Shown here piece after piece: positions 8,554-24,029 of a DNA stretch of 64,000 nucleotides (the stretch's first letter is position 1; each line of letters starts with the position of its first letter). Source of the stretch: Zoogloea oleivorans (lineage in GTDB: Bacteria > Pseudomonadota > Gammaproteobacteria > Burkholderiales > Rhodocyclaceae); the NCBI GenBank assembly GCA_030157785.1, contig JAOAUC010000002.1, forward strand, positions 1 to 64,000. Direction: 5' to 3'. A model generated the notes under the pieces. The model worked only from the letters and a program-made list of their open reading frames with translations. It searched no databases and had not been told where the DNA came from. The position numbers were made by a program, and so were the translations under genes.

Positions 8554-8564
8554 ATATTTACACA

Positions 8565-8569
8565 TGGGT
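8565..8569. other. putative attTn7 target-site duplication (right copy)
   Basis: TGGGT borders the inferred transposon end and lies 20-24 bp downstream of the glmS stop codon. Tn7 duplicates 5 bp at this distance. The matching left copy would be outside the window, so the duplication cannot be confirmed here. Confidence 0.55.
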
Positions 8570-8588
8570 CACAACAGACCCCCTGCCC

Positions 8589-10427
8589 TTACTCCACCGT
8601 CACGCTCTTGGCGAGGTTGCGCGGCTTGTCCACGTCGGTACCCTTCACCAGTGCCGCGTGGTAGCTGAGCAGTTGCAGCGGGATCACGTGGAGGATCGGG
8701 GAGAGCAGGCCGTAGTGTTCGGGCAGGTGCAGGATGTGCACGCCTTCGCTCTCGGGGATTTCGCTGCCGGCATCGGCAAAGACGTACAGCTCGCCGCCGC
8801 GGGCCTTCACTTCCTGCAGGTTGGACTTGAGCTTTTCGAGCAGGGAGTCGGCCGGGGCCACGGCGATGACGGGCATCTCCTTGTCCACCAGCGCCAGCGG
8901 GCCGTGCTTGAGTTCGCCGGCTGGGTAGGCTTCGGCGTGGATGTAGGAGATTTCCTTGAGCTTGAGCGCGCCTTCGAGCGCGATCGGGTAGTGCTCGCCG
9001 CGGCCGAGGAAGAGGGCGTGGTGCTTGCCGGCGAAGCGCTGGGCCCAGCGTTCGATCTCGGGCTCGAGTTCGACGACCTTGGCGACGGCCACCGGCAGGT
9101 GGCGCAGGGCGGTGAGGTGGGCGGCTTCTTCGGCTTCGCTGAGGTGGCCGTTGATCTTGGCGAGGGTCAGCGTGAGCAGGGCCAGCGCGGCGAGCTGGGT
9201 GGTGAAGGCCTTGGTGGAGGCGACACCGATCTCGGGACCGGCGCGGGTTACGAAACGCAGCGCGGTTTCGCGCACGATGGCGGACTCGGGCACGTTGCAG
9301 ATTGCCAGGGTCTTGGTCATGCCCAGGCTCTTGGCAAACTTGAGCGCGGCCAGGGTGTCGGCGGTTTCACCGGACTGGGAGATCAGGACGACCAGGGTTT
9401 CGGGGTCGGGCACCGAGTCGCGATAGCGGTATTCGCTGGCGATTTCGACGGAGCACGAGATCTTGGCGACCGATTCGATCCAGTAACGGGCGACCAGACC
9501 GGCGTGGTAGCTGGTGCCGCAGGCGAGGATCAGCACCCGGCGGGTGGCGCCGAAGATGCCGACGGCGTCGGTACCGAAAAGCTGCGGAGAGATGCCGCCA
9601 CCGCCGGCGATCATTTCGAGGGTGTTGCCCAGGGCCTGGGGCTGCTCGAAGATCTCTTTCTGCATGTAGTGGCGATACTTGCCCAGCTCGACCGCATCGG
9701 CGGACAGGCTGGAGATGTTCACTGCCCGCTCGACCGGCGTGCCGTCCTGCAGGGTGACCCGGTAGCCGTCGAGGCGCAGCTCGGCCACGTCGCCGTCTTC
9801 GAGGTACACCACCTTGCGGGTGACCTGCAGCAGCGCAGCGGTGTCGGAGGCGGCGTAGTAGCCGTCCTCGCCGATGCCCAGCAGCAGCGGCGAGCCCTTG
9901 CGGGCGACGATGGCGCGGTTCGGGTCGGTTTCGCTGAGGACGCCGATGGCGTAGGCGCCAACGAGTTCGGCGATGGTGGCACGCACCGCGTCGAACAGGT
10001 CGGGAATGGTCTTGAGCTTGTCGTGAAGCAGGTGGGCGATGGCTTCCGTGTCGGTTTCGGAAGTGAACTTGTAGCCCTTGGCCTGGAGGCCGCTGCGCAG
10101 TTCTTCGAAGTTTTCGATGATGCCGTTATGCACCACGGCGAGGCCGTCGGAGATGTGCGGGTGGGCATTGCGCTCGCTCGGCACACCGTGAGTGGCCCAG
10201 CGGGTGTGGGCGATGCCGATGCTGGCGGCAAGCCCGGTGGCGTCGGCCTGGGAGGCCAGTTCGGCCACGCGGCCTACCGCGCGCAGGCGCTGCAGTTGCG
10301 GTGCGCCGTCAGTCTTCAGGACGGCCAGGCCGGCGGAGTCGTAGCCGCGGTATTCAAGCTTGCGCAGCCCTTCGAGCAGCACGGGAACAATATTGCGACG
10401 GGCAATGGCGGTAACGATGCCACACAT
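8589..10427 (-). CDS. glmS: glutamine-fructose-6-phosphate aminotransferase (isomerizing)
   Basis: The 612-residue protein (E. coli GlmS 609) starts MCGIVTAI, with the catalytic Cys at position 2 after Met removal. It has an N-terminal Ntn glutaminase domain and two C-terminal SIS domains ([16 protein letters not shown]), and ends [12 protein letters not shown]. It makes glucosamine-6-phosphate from fructose-6-phosphate and glutamine, the first step of UDP-GlcNAc synthesis for peptidoglycan and LPS. Its last codons are the known TnsD recognition region, and the transposon sits 24 bp beyond the stop. It lies 60 bp after glmU in the same direction, probably one operon. Any native glmS terminator has been displaced by the insertion. 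Confidence 0.98.
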   Translation of the reverse strand: MCGIVTAIARRNIVPVLLEGLRKLEYRGYDSAGLAVLKTDGAPQLQRLRAVGRVAELASQADATGLAASIGIAHTRWATHGVPSERNAHPHISDGLAVVHNGIIENFEELRSGLQAKGYKFTSETDTEAIAHLLHDKLKTIPDLFDAVRATIAELVGAYAIGVLSETDPNRAIVARKGSPLLLGIGEDGYYAASDTAALLQVTRKVVYLEDGDVAELRLDGYRVTLQDGTPVERAVNISSLSADAVELGKYRHYMQKEIFEQPQALGNTLEMIAGGGGISPQLFGTDAVGIFGATRRVLILACGTSYHAGLVARYWIESVAKISCSVEIASEYRYRDSVPDPETLVVLISQSGETADTLAALKFAKSLGMTKTLAICNVPESAIVRETALRFVTRAGPEIGVASTKAFTTQLAALALLTLTLAKINGHLSEAEEAAHLTALRHLPVAVAKVVELEPEIERWAQRFAGKHHALFLGRGEHYPIALEGALKLKEISYIHAEAYPAGELKHGPLALVDKEMPVIAVAPADSLLEKLKSNLQEVKARGGELYVFADAGSEIPESEGVHILHLPEHYGLLSPILHVIPLQLLSYHAALVKGTDVDKPRNLAKSVTVE

Positions 10428-10487
10428 GAGCGGGAACCTCTCGTAAAAGGCCGGGCCATGCTGGCCGGCCGGACGGAATGAAGGAAA

Positions 10488-11852
10488 TCAGGCTTTCTTG
10501 GCCTTGACCGGACGCTTCCAGCCAGGAACGGAAACTTGCTTGCTGCGGGACACGGTCAGCTCACCGGCCGGCGCATCCTTGGACAGCGTCGTGCCGGCAC
10601 CAAGGGTGGCACCACGGCCGACGCGCACCGGCGCGACGAGCTGGGTATCGGAGCCGATGAAGACGTCGTCCTCGATGATGGTGCGGAACTTGTTGGCACC
10701 ATCGTAGTTGCAGGTGATGGTGCCGGCGCCCACGTTGACACGCTGGCCGATGTCGGCGTCGCCCACGTAGGCCAGGTGATTGGCCTTGGAGTGGTTGTCG
10801 ATGGTGCTGTTCTTGACTTCGACGAAGTTGCCGATGTGCACGTCCTGGCCCAGCACGGTGCCGGGGCGGGTACGGGCGTAGGGGCCGATGACGCAGGCTT
10901 CGCCCATCACGGTATCTTCGATCTGGGAATACGCGGCAATCCGGGTGCCGGCGCCGATTTTTGCGTTCTTGAGGATGCAGTTGGCCCCCACGCGCACGCC
11001 GTCGGCAAGCTCGACACGACCTTCAAAGATGCAGTTGATGTCGATTTCCACATCGCGGCCGCAGATCAGCTCGCCACGCACGTCGAGGCGGGCCGGGTCG
11101 ATGACGGTGACGCCGGCGTCGGTAAGGGCGCGGGCGATGTTGCGCTGGTGGATGCGCTCCAGCTCGGCGAGCTGGGTCTTGTTATTGACGCCGAGGGTTT
11201 CCTCGAAGGCGTCCGGCTGGCTGGTGATGACTTCCAGGCCATCGGCCACCGCCATGGCGATGATGTCGGTGAGGTAGTACTCGCCCTGGGCGTTGTCGTT
11301 CTTGAGATTGCCGAGCCAGGCGCGCAGGCGCTCGACGGGGGCGGCCAGGATGCCGGTATTCACTTCGCAGACGCGCCGCTCTTCAGGGCTGGCGTCCTTC
11401 TCTTCGACGATGCGGGTGACCTTGCCGGCGGCATCGCGCAGGATGCGGCCGTAACCGGTGGGGTCGTCCATGTTTACAGTAAGCAGCGCCAGCTGACGTT
11501 CGCCGGCCGCCGCCATCAGGCGGCGCAGGGTCGGCACGCTGATCAGGGGCACGTCGCCATAAAGAATCAGCGCGACATCGCCGTCTTCGACCAGCGGCAT
11601 GGCTTGCTGCACTGCATGGCCGGTGCCCTGGGGCGGATCCTGTCGGGCCCAGGCCAGATCGGGCGCGTCGAGTGCTTCACGCACCACCTCGCCACCATGA
11701 CCATAGACCACGACAATCCGGCGTGCTTCCAGTATCCGTGCGGTATCCAGCACGTGGGCCAGCATCGGCTTGGCAGCCAGCGGCTGCAGCACCTTGGGCA
11801 ACACCGAACGCATGCGTTTGCCTTGGCCGGCGGCGAGAACGATTACTTCCAT
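10488..11852 (-). CDS. glmU: bifunctional N-acetylglucosamine-1-P uridyltransferase / glucosamine-1-P acetyltransferase
   Basis: The 454-residue protein has the N-terminal pyrophosphorylase signature [11 protein letters not shown] followed by [12 protein letters not shown]. The C-terminal left-handed beta-helix of hexapeptide repeats runs from about residue 250 to 440 and includes GNFVEVKNS and NYDGANK. It acetylates glucosamine-1-P and couples GlcNAc-1-P to UTP, giving UDP-GlcNAc. With glmS downstream it supplies both dedicated ends of the pathway (glmM is not in the window). Length matches the family (E. coli 456). Confidence 0.98.
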   Translation of the reverse strand: MEVIVLAAGQGKRMRSVLPKVLQPLAAKPMLAHVLDTARILEARRIVVVYGHGGEVVREALDAPDLAWARQDPPQGTGHAVQQAMPLVEDGDVALILYGDVPLISVPTLRRLMAAAGERQLALLTVNMDDPTGYGRILRDAAGKVTRIVEEKDASPEERRVCEVNTGILAAPVERLRAWLGNLKNDNAQGEYYLTDIIAMAVADGLEVITSQPDAFEETLGVNNKTQLAELERIHQRNIARALTDAGVTVIDPARLDVRGELICGRDVEIDINCIFEGRVELADGVRVGANCILKNAKIGAGTRIAAYSQIEDTVMGEACVIGPYARTRPGTVLGQDVHIGNFVEVKNSTIDNHSKANHLAYVGDADIGQRVNVGAGTITCNYDGANKFRTIIEDDVFIGSDTQLVAPVRVGRGATLGAGTTLSKDAPAGELTVSRSKQVSVPGWKRPVKAKKA

Positions 11853-11890
11853 GGGAATCCCTGAATGCGGTTTGAATTTCTATCGCGCGG

Positions 11891-11919
11891 ATTTTAGCAC
11901 GCGGGTTTTGAAGCTTTTG
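11891..11919 (-). promoter_or_regulatory. candidate extended -10 promoter of glmU-glmS
   Basis: On the minus strand TGCTAAAAT (11899-11891) is an extended -10. A weak -35 CAAAAG (11919-11914) lies 17 bp upstream. The start would be near 11884, leaving a leader of about 30 nt before the glmU ATG. Confidence 0.45.
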
Positions 11920-12057
11920 CGGCGCAGTTCTCGAATCACAAGTCGCCACACCCCCGAGCAGGTGATGCGATGCAACATTCCTTTGATCTAGTGCTAAAGT
12001 TCCTCAAAAGCCTTTCCGTAGAATAACGGTGCTGCATTGCAAAACCTAGGAAACTTC

Positions 12058-13470
12058 ATGACAACCGAAGCGCGCGACTTCATCCAGAACCGGACTTTCG
12101 ACGAAATTGCCGTCGGCGACTCCGCCCAACTGGTCCGCACCCTGCGGCCCGAGGACATCCACTTGTTTGCGGTCATGTCGGGGGATGTGAATCCAACCCA
12201 CGTAGACCCCGAATTCGCCCGTTCCAGCCAGTTCCGCGAGGTGGTCGGGCATTCGATGTGGGGCAGTGTGCTGATCTCCTCCATCCTCGGCACCGAATTC
12301 CCCGGCCCCGGCACCGTTTATGTCGGCCAGACCCTCAAGTTCTGGCGCCCGATCACCATCGGTGACACCCTTACCGTCACCATCACCTGTACCCAGCGCT
12401 TCGAGCACAATCATCATCTGCTGCTCGACTGCCAGTGCGTCAACCAGGACGGCCTGAAGGTCATCGACGGCACGGCCGAGGTGATGGCGCCCACCCAGAA
12501 GATCAAGCGCCTGCGCATGTCCATGCCGGGAATCACCATTTCCGACCGCCAGCAACGCTACCTCCACGTGCTGGAGCTGACCAAGGGCATGGAGCCGATT
12601 CCGATGGCGGTCGCCCACCCCTGCGACACGGAATCCCTACGCGGCCCCATGCAGGCCCGCGACGCCGGCCTGATCATCCCCATCCTGGTCGGCCCCGAGA
12701 GCAAGATCCGCGAGGTGGCCGAGATTGAAGGGCTCGATCTGCGCGGCGTGCGCATCATCGATGTGCCGCACAGCCACGCCTCGGCCGAAACCGCCGTGCG
12801 CCTGGCCCGCAGTGGCGAAGTCGAAGCCCTGATGAAGGGTTCCCTGCACACCGACGAGCTGATGAGTGAAGTCGTCGCCAAGGAAACCGGCCTGCGCACC
12901 GCACGCCGCATTTCCCACGTCTTCATGGCCGACGTGCCCACCTACCCGCACCCGCTGCTCATCACCGACGCGGCCATCAACATCGCACCGAGCCTGGAAG
13001 ACAAGGTTCACATCATCCAGAACGCCATCGAACTGGCGATCATGATGGGCGTACCCGAACCCAAGGTGGCCATCCTGTCGGCCGTCGAAACGGTCAACGT
13101 CAAGATCCGCTCCACCCTCGACGCGGCGGCCCTGTGCAAGATGGCCGACCGGGGCCAGATTCGGGGCGGCATCCTCGACGGCCCGCTGGCCTTCGACAAC
13201 GCAATTTCCCTCGTCGCCGCCAAGACCAAGGGCATCCGCTCCGCCGTCGCCGGTCAGGCCGACATCCTGGTCGTGCCCGACCTCGAATCCGGCAACATGC
13301 TGGCCAAGCAACTCGAATACCTCGCCGATGCCCTGATGGCCGGCGTGGTGCTCGGCACCCGCGTGCCGATCGTGCTCACCAGCCGGGCCGATACCGCCGA
13401 AACCCGTACCGCCTCCTGCGCCATCGCGCAGTTGATGGCCCACAAACGTCGCCAGGGAGTCCGTGTATGA
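12058..13470 (+). CDS. bifunctional enoyl-CoA hydratase (MaoC) / phosphate acetyltransferase
   Basis: This is a 470-residue fusion. Residues 1 to about 140 form a MaoC-like hot-dog domain (FDEIAVGD, SGDVNPTHVD, GHSMWGSVLISS). Residues from about 160 on form a PTA_PTB phosphotransacylase domain (HSHASAETAV, DGPLAFDNAIS, LVVPDLESGNML). The second domain moves acetyl or acyl groups between CoA and phosphate, and the next gene is acetate kinase, overlapping by 4 bp. Together they would make ATP from acyl-CoA. The MaoC part suggests a hydratase or dehydratase role on a hydroxyacyl- or enoyl-CoA; its substrate is not known from sequence. I chose ATG 12058 because AGGAAA precedes it. Confidence 0.93.
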   Translation: MTTEARDFIQNRTFDEIAVGDSAQLVRTLRPEDIHLFAVMSGDVNPTHVDPEFARSSQFREVVGHSMWGSVLISSILGTEFPGPGTVYVGQTLKFWRPITIGDTLTVTITCTQRFEHNHHLLLDCQCVNQDGLKVIDGTAEVMAPTQKIKRLRMSMPGITISDRQQRYLHVLELTKGMEPIPMAVAHPCDTESLRGPMQARDAGLIIPILVGPESKIREVAEIEGLDLRGVRIIDVPHSHASAETAVRLARSGEVEALMKGSLHTDELMSEVVAKETGLRTARRISHVFMADVPTYPHPLLITDAAINIAPSLEDKVHIIQNAIELAIMMGVPEPKVAILSAVETVNVKIRSTLDAAALCKMADRGQIRGGILDGPLAFDNAISLVAAKTKGIRSAVAGQADILVVPDLESGNMLAKQLEYLADALMAGVVLGTRVPIVLTSRADTAETRTASCAIAQLMAHKRRQGVRV

Positions 13471-14666
13471 AAGCCGTCCTGATCCTCAATGCAGGCTCGT
13501 CGAGCCTGAAGTTCGCCCTTTTCCCGATGACCCCGAAGCTGGCCGACATGCCGCGCCTGTCGGGCCAGGTGGAAGGCATCGGGGCCGAACCCCTGATGCA
13601 CGCCAAGGATGCCAACAGCGGCGAACGCTTCACCGAAGCCCTCGCTGTTCCGCCCGACACTGACGTGAACGGCCAGCACCGCCTTGCGCTGGAATTCATC
13701 TTCGCGTGGATCAACCGCCACAGCCCCGGCGTCGACATCGTTGCCGCCGGCCACCGCATCGTGCATGGCGGCGATCACTACGGCGCGCCCGTGGTGCTGA
13801 CGCCGGAAGTTGTCACCGAACTCGAAACCCTGATCCCGCTGGCGCCGCTGCACCAGCCCCACAACCTGCGAGCCATCAAGTCGCTGTTCTCGCTGATGCC
13901 GGACGTCAGGCAGGTCGGCTGTTTCGACACCGCCTTCCACCGCACCCGCCTGCCCGTGGCCGAGCGTTTCCCGGTGCCCCGCGCCCTCTTCAACGAAGGC
14001 GTCAAGCGCTACGGTTTCCACGGTCTGTCCTACGAATACGTGTCGCGCCAGTTGCCCGACCTGCTCGGCGAAGAAAAGGCCCGCGGCGCCATCCTCATCG
14101 CCCACCTGGGCAACGGCGCCAGCATGTGTGCCCTGCGCGACGGCCTGTCCCGCGACACCAGCATGGGCTTCACTGCAGTGGACGGCCTGATGATGGGCAC
14201 CCGCACCGGCAGTCTCGACCCCGGCGTAATCCTGCATCTGGTCGAGCAAAAAGGCATGGACGCCAAGGCGCTCAGCAACCTGCTCTACAAGCAATCCGGT
14301 CTGCTCGGCGTGTCCGGCATCAGCCAGGACATGCGCGTACTGCTCGAATCCGACGAGGATTCGGCCAAGGAAGCCGTCGAACTCTTCTGCTACCGCGCCG
14401 CCTGCATGGTCGGCCAGCTGTCGATGGCCGCCGGCGGCCTTGAAGCGCTGGTGTTCACTGGCGGCATTGGCGAACACGCCGCACCAGTGCGCGCCCGCAT
14501 CGCCGAATGGCTGGCGTGGACCGGCCTGCACCTCTACCCGGCCGCCAACCAGCGTCACGCCACCCGCATCCACACCAAGGACAGCAAGGTGGAAGTGCTG
14601 GTCGTGCCGACCAACGAAGAATGGATGATCGGCCACCACGCGGTGAACCTGCTCGGCTTGGGCTGA
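13467..14666 (+). CDS. ackA: acetate kinase
   Basis: The 399-residue protein has the acetokinase N-terminal signature LNAGSSSLKFALF, the central GCFDTAFHRT-type motif and GFHGLSYEYV, and the C-terminal FTGGIGEHA nucleotide-binding motif. It converts acetyl phosphate and ADP to acetate and ATP, reversibly. Its ATG overlaps the phosphotransacetylase stop (ATGA), so the pair is translationally coupled. A REP-like palindrome and a terminator follow. Confidence 0.97.
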   Translation: MKAVLILNAGSSSLKFALFPMTPKLADMPRLSGQVEGIGAEPLMHAKDANSGERFTEALAVPPDTDVNGQHRLALEFIFAWINRHSPGVDIVAAGHRIVHGGDHYGAPVVLTPEVVTELETLIPLAPLHQPHNLRAIKSLFSLMPDVRQVGCFDTAFHRTRLPVAERFPVPRALFNEGVKRYGFHGLSYEYVSRQLPDLLGEEKARGAILIAHLGNGASMCALRDGLSRDTSMGFTAVDGLMMGTRTGSLDPGVILHLVEQKGMDAKALSNLLYKQSGLLGVSGISQDMRVLLESDEDSAKEAVELFCYRAACMVGQLSMAAGGLEALVFTGGIGEHAAPVRARIAEWLAWTGLHLYPAANQRHATRIHTKDSKVEVLVVPTNEEWMIGHHAVNLLGLG

Positions 14667-14668
14667 TT

Positions 14669-14762
14669 TGTAGGGACGACTTGTAGGGGCGACTTCAGTC
14701 GCCCGCCTCTTCGTAGATCGAGCACCGGATGGGCGACTGAAGTCGCCCCTACAGTCCCTACA
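14669..14762. repeat. REP-like palindromic repeat, copy 1
   Basis: A perfect 23-bp inverted repeat (14682-14704 and 14731-14753) has the core GGGGCGACTTCAGTCGCCC. A shorter outer repeat, TGTAGGGAC (14669-14677) and GTCCCTACA (14754-14762), encloses it. The same element occurs at 58041-58128. The style resembles REP/REPIN elements of other proteobacteria (GTAGGAGCGACTTCAGTCGC types). Confidence 0.8.
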
Positions 14763-14781
14763 AGCCCCTCAGCCAAAAAAC

Positions 14782-14809
14782 AAAAGGCCCGGAAATCTCC
14801 GGGCCTTTT
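14782..14809. terminator. bidirectional terminator between ackA and gltD
   Basis: AAAAGGCCCGGA pairs with TCCGGGCCTTTT around a short loop. It has T-runs on both strands and lies between the convergent ackA and gltD genes. Confidence 0.88.
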
Positions 14810-14829
14810 TGCTTGAAGCGACTATCTGA

Positions 14830-16293
<1,464 letters not shown>

Positions 16294-16294
16294 G

Positions 16295-20971
<4,677 letters not shown>

Positions 20972-21141
20972 CTTGTTTTTCCTCGACACAACACACACCG
21001 GCACCACCTCTCAGGCAGCACCGGACATTCAAACTGCGGAAAGTCGCCCCGTCCGAACCGTGAAAAAGCCGGCAGATCGTGGCCAGCCGGCTACGCGCGA
21101 TCCCGACGAGGAGACCGTTCAAACACATTGGGCGAGGGTCG

Positions 21142-21171
21142 AATATACCGCTGCAGGCGCCTGCCCTTCAA
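21142..21171 (-). promoter_or_regulatory. candidate gltBD promoter
   Basis: On the minus strand TTGAAG (21171-21166) and TATATT (21147-21142) are 18 bp apart in the 233-bp gap between dgt and gltB. The leader would be about 160 nt. I see nothing else clear in this gap. Confidence 0.4.
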
Positions 21172-21204
21172 GATTTTTTTGCGCCGCCGCATACGCGCCG
21201 CTGC

Positions 21205-22329
21205 CTAGAAAATCTCGCCCACCGCAAACAGACGCCGGTGCTCCTTCATCGCGTATCGATCGGTCATCCCGGCGATGTAGTCGGCGATGGCCCGCGGCTT
21301 GTCCGATCTGGCCATTGATTGATACTGGGGAGGCAGCAGGCGGGGGTCGTTCATGAACGCCCCGAAGAGGTCCTGGATGATGCGCCGGGCCTTGTCGGTC
21401 ATGCGCAGGACCTGGTAGTGATGGTAGAGATTTTCGCGCAGGAAGGTCTTCAGGACGCGCAGCTCGGGCAGCAGGCCCGGGCTGTAGGCAACCAGTCGCG
21501 GTGCCGCACGAACGTCATCGAGGGAAGCAACGCCCGCCTGCACAATGCTGCTGCGGGTCTGCTCGATGAGGTCCACCGCCATCAGATTGACCATGCGGCG
21601 AACGGTTTCGTGGATCAGGCGACGACCGCCGAGCCCCGGGTAGGCAGTCTCGACGACTTGCCGGTTGCGCGCGAAGATCGGCACCGCATCGAGTTGCTCG
21701 AGGGTGATCAGGCCGGAGCGCAGGCCGTCATCCACATCGTGGTTGTTGTAGGCGATTTCGTCGGCCAGGTTGGCCAGTTGCGCCTCCAGGGAGGGCTGCC
21801 GGCCTTCAAGAAAGCGCCGGCCGATTTCGCCGAGAGCTTCGGCATTCTTGGCGGAGCAGTGCTTGAGAATACCCTCCCGCGTCTCGTGCATCAGGTTGAG
21901 GCCGTTGAAGTCGGCATAGCTTTCTTCAAGCACATCGACGGAACGCAGAGACTGGAGGTTGTGCTCGAAGCCCCCGAAATCCTTCATGCAGGTATTCAGG
22001 GCTTCCTGCCCGGCGTGGCCGAAAGGCGTATGACCGAGATCGTGGGACAGGGCTACGGCTTCGGCAAGATCTTCATTGAGGCGCAGCGCCCGTGCGATGG
22101 AACGGGTGATCTGCGCAACTTCGATGCTGTGAGTCAGCCGCGTGCGGAACAAGTCACCTTCGTGATTGACGAAAACCTGGGTCTTGTATTCAAGCCGCCG
22201 GAACGCTGTGCAATGCACAATCCGGTCGCGGTCACGCTGGAATTCACCACGGGCCACAGGCGCTGGCTCCTGCACGCGCCGGCCCCGGGAGTTGGATTCG
22301 GTAACTGCGTAAGGCGCCAGATCGGTCAT
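21205..22329 (-). CDS. dgt: deoxyguanosinetriphosphate triphosphohydrolase-like HD protein
   Basis: From ATG 22329 the protein has 374 residues. It has the HD-domain metal ligands: H in [17 protein letters not shown], then [12 protein letters not shown], and a later D in [17 protein letters not shown]. The family hydrolyses dNTPs to nucleoside and triphosphate; members of this shorter type are often broad in substrate. The gene lies 19 bp after aroB and ahead of gltBD, a common betaproteobacterial order. The longer reading from 22401 would run into aroB and is less likely. Confidence 0.92.
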   Translation of the reverse strand: MTDLAPYAVTESNSRGRRVQEPAPVARGEFQRDRDRIVHCTAFRRLEYKTQVFVNHEGDLFRTRLTHSIEVAQITRSIARALRLNEDLAEAVALSHDLGHTPFGHAGQEALNTCMKDFGGFEHNLQSLRSVDVLEESYADFNGLNLMHETREGILKHCSAKNAEALGEIGRRFLEGRQPSLEAQLANLADEIAYNNHDVDDGLRSGLITLEQLDAVPIFARNRQVVETAYPGLGGRRLIHETVRRMVNLMAVDLIEQTRSSIVQAGVASLDDVRAAPRLVAYSPGLLPELRVLKTFLRENLYHHYQVLRMTDKARRIIQDLFGAFMNDPRLLPPQYQSMARSDKPRAIADYIAGMTDRYAMKEHRRLFAVGEIF

Positions 22330-22348
22330 GGATGTCACAGGCAAGGCA

Positions 22349-23428
22349 TCAGCAACACGCCTCGATACTGGCGCGAATCTGCTCCTGGGTGGCTTCGGCA
22401 CTGATCACAGCCTGGCCGATCTGCTTGAGGAGGACGAGACGCAGGGTCCCGTCGCTCACCTTTTTGTCGTGGGCCATCAGTTCCAGATAACGATCTGCGC
22501 CAAGGGCCGCCCCCTTGACGGGCAAACCGGCAAGCTCGTGAATGCTGCGCACTCGCGACACATCGGCATCGGACAGCCAGCCGAGCCGGCGGGACAGATC
22601 GGCAGCCATGACGGCCCCCGCCGCGACGGCCTCGCCGTGCAGCCATTCTCCGTAGCCCAGACCGGTTTCGATGGCATGACCAAAGGTGTGCCCGAGATTG
22701 AGCGTGGCGCGCTCGCCCTGCTCGGTCTCGTCGATGGCCACCACCTCGGCCTTGTTGCGGCAGGAACGTTCGACGGCCTCGGCGAGGGCTTCGGGATCCC
22801 GCGCCAGGAGCCGGTGAATGTTGGCCTCGAGCCATTCAAGAAAGGGCAGATCGCGGATCAGGCCGTACTTGATGACCTCGGCAAGACCCGCCTTCAGTTC
22901 CCGGTCCGGCAGGGTATTAAGCACGCCGATGTCGGCCAGCACCAGCTTCGGCTGGTAAAACGCACCGATCATGTTCTTGCCGAGCGGGTGGTTGATCGCT
23001 GTCTTTCCGCCAACCGACGAATCCACCTGGGACAACAGGGTCGTCGGCACCTGGATGAAAGGCACACCGCGCTGGTATGTTGCGGCCGCAAACCCGGTCA
23101 TGTCGCCGATTACACCACCACCAAGGGCGATGAGGGTCGTGCTGCGGTCACAGCGATCGCCAAGCAGACCATCAAAAATCAGGTTAAGCGTCGCCCAATC
23201 CTTGTGCGCCTCGCCGTCCGGCAAAACGATTTCGGTAACCCGCAGCCCCTGCGCCTTCAAACCCGCCACGAAAGGGGCAAGGTAGAGGGGGCCGACCACG
23301 TCATTGGTCACCACCGCAACCCGGCGGGTCTTCAGATAGGGAAGGATCAGCTCCGGATCGGCAATCAGCCCTGACCCGATGTGAATCGGGTAGCTTCGCT
23401 CATCCAGTGCGACGTTCAGTGTGCGCAT
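22349..23428 (-). CDS. aroB: 3-dehydroquinate synthase
   Basis: The 359-residue protein has the NAD-binding [19 protein letters not shown], and [21 protein letters not shown]. The metal-binding histidines are in [10 protein letters not shown] and the nearby WLHGEAV. It cyclises DAHP to 3-dehydroquinate, the second step of the shikimate pathway. The start overlaps the aroK stop by 13 bp, so the genes are coupled. Confidence 0.98.
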   Translation of the reverse strand: MRTLNVALDERSYPIHIGSGLIADPELILPYLKTRRVAVVTNDVVGPLYLAPFVAGLKAQGLRVTEIVLPDGEAHKDWATLNLIFDGLLGDRCDRSTTLIALGGGVIGDMTGFAAATYQRGVPFIQVPTTLLSQVDSSVGGKTAINHPLGKNMIGAFYQPKLVLADIGVLNTLPDRELKAGLAEVIKYGLIRDLPFLEWLEANIHRLLARDPEALAEAVERSCRNKAEVVAIDETEQGERATLNLGHTFGHAIETGLGYGEWLHGEAVAAGAVMAADLSRRLGWLSDADVSRVRSIHELAGLPVKGAALGADRYLELMAHDKKVSDGTLRLVLLKQIGQAVISAEATQEQIRASIEACC

Positions 23429-23964
23429 AAGTCCTGCAATTCCTTTTCGACCATCCGCACCATGGCATGAGGCGTACCCCGCCCACCCTCGACGATGATG
23501 TGGGCCACCTCGCGGTAAAGCGGATCGCGCGCCGCGTAAAGCTGCTGAAGACGCCCCTTGGGGTCAGGAACCTGCAGCAAGGGGCGACTCCGGTCATGGC
23601 GAGTCCGCTCCCACAAGATATGGGGCGGCACATTCAGATAGACAACCGCACAGCGCTCGGAAAGCAGCGCGCGGTTCAACGGGTTGATAACCGCACCACC
23701 CCCAGTGGCCAGCACCAGACCCGACTCCGTCGTGAGCTCGTCGAGAGTCTGGGTCTCACGCTTGCGAAACCCGTCCTCACCCTCGATCTCGAAGATAGTC
23801 GGAATCTTGACCCCCGTCCGCGCCTCGATCTCGTGATCGCTATCCGCGAAACGCAGCCCGAGACGCTTGGCAAGTTCGCGGCCGACAGTGGTCTTGCCGG
23901 AGCCGGGCATGCCGACGAGGACGACGCAACGGGCTTTTTCATCACTCACTTGAGCCATGGGCAC
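23416..23964 (-). CDS. aroK: shikimate kinase
   Basis: The protein has up to 182 residues. The P-loop [15 protein letters not shown] lies near the N terminus, followed by the shikimate-binding [11 protein letters not shown] and GGGAV. It phosphorylates shikimate to shikimate-3-phosphate. A GTG start at 23964 and an ATG start at 23958 are both possible. In many proteobacteria it directly follows pilQ; here an Ig-like lipoprotein gene and a strong hairpin intervene. Confidence 0.97.
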   Translation of the reverse strand: MPMAQVSDEKARCVVLVGMPGSGKTTVGRELAKRLGLRFADSDHEIEARTGVKIPTIFEIEGEDGFRKRETQTLDELTTESGLVLATGGGAVINPLNRALLSERCAVVYLNVPPHILWERTRHDRSRPLLQVPDPKGRLQQLYAARDPLYREVAHIIVEGGRGTPHAMVRMVEKELQDLCAH

Positions 23965-23980
23965 ACGTTATCTCAAAACA

Positions 23981-24019
23981 ATATGCAACAACTGGCCCCT
24001 CAGGCCAGTTGTTGCATAT
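23981..24019 (-). terminator. 17-bp perfect hairpin after the Ig-like gene
   Basis: Arms 23981-23997 and 24003-24019 are perfectly complementary with a 5-nt loop. The arm begins ATATGCAACAACTGGCC. On the minus strand TGTTTTGAG follows, a short imperfect U-run. It separates the pil operon plus the Ig-like gene from aroK-aroB. Confidence 0.7.
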
Positions 24020-24029
24020 GAAAAGTTTC

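Larger units (their letters stand above)
1..8564 (-). mobile_element. Tn7-like transposon, right-end portion, inserted at attTn7
   Basis: The segment carries tnsA, tnsB, tnsC, tnsD and tnsE in the canonical order. All are transcribed away from glmS, as in Tn7. I place the right end at 8564: read inward it begins TGTGTAAATATAATTAAG, so the first AAT of the TnsB-type repeat falls at nucleotide 12, the same place as in the Tn7 end (TGTGGGCGGACAATAAAG). This leaves 24 bp to the glmS stop, the usual attTn7 distance. Five bases, TGGGT at 8565-8569, would be the target duplication. The left end and most cargo lie outside the window. The segment is visibly less GC-rich than the chromosome to its right. 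The family assignment is strong; the exact end is inferred from spacing. Confidence 0.93.

Noticed and set aside
1-8564. CRISPR-associated Tn7-like system
   Set aside because: No cas genes, repeats or tniQ-type second copy are visible. A full TnsD with glmS targeting and TnsE explain target choice. Cargo outside the window could still differ.
8565-8576. Alternative transposon ends at 8573 or 8576 (TGTGACCC or TGTTGTGACC)
   Set aside because: They would leave only 12-15 bp to the glmS stop and shift the first TnsB-type repeat away from the Tn7 spacing. The end at 8564 fits both.
8532-10481. Long plus-strand frame opposite glmS
   Set aside because: Shadow of glmS; rich in G, D and V with no recognisable domain.
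21160-21204. Terminator after dgt
   Set aside because: The run near 21174-21180 is A on the dgt transcript strand and the GC-rich arms do not pair well.
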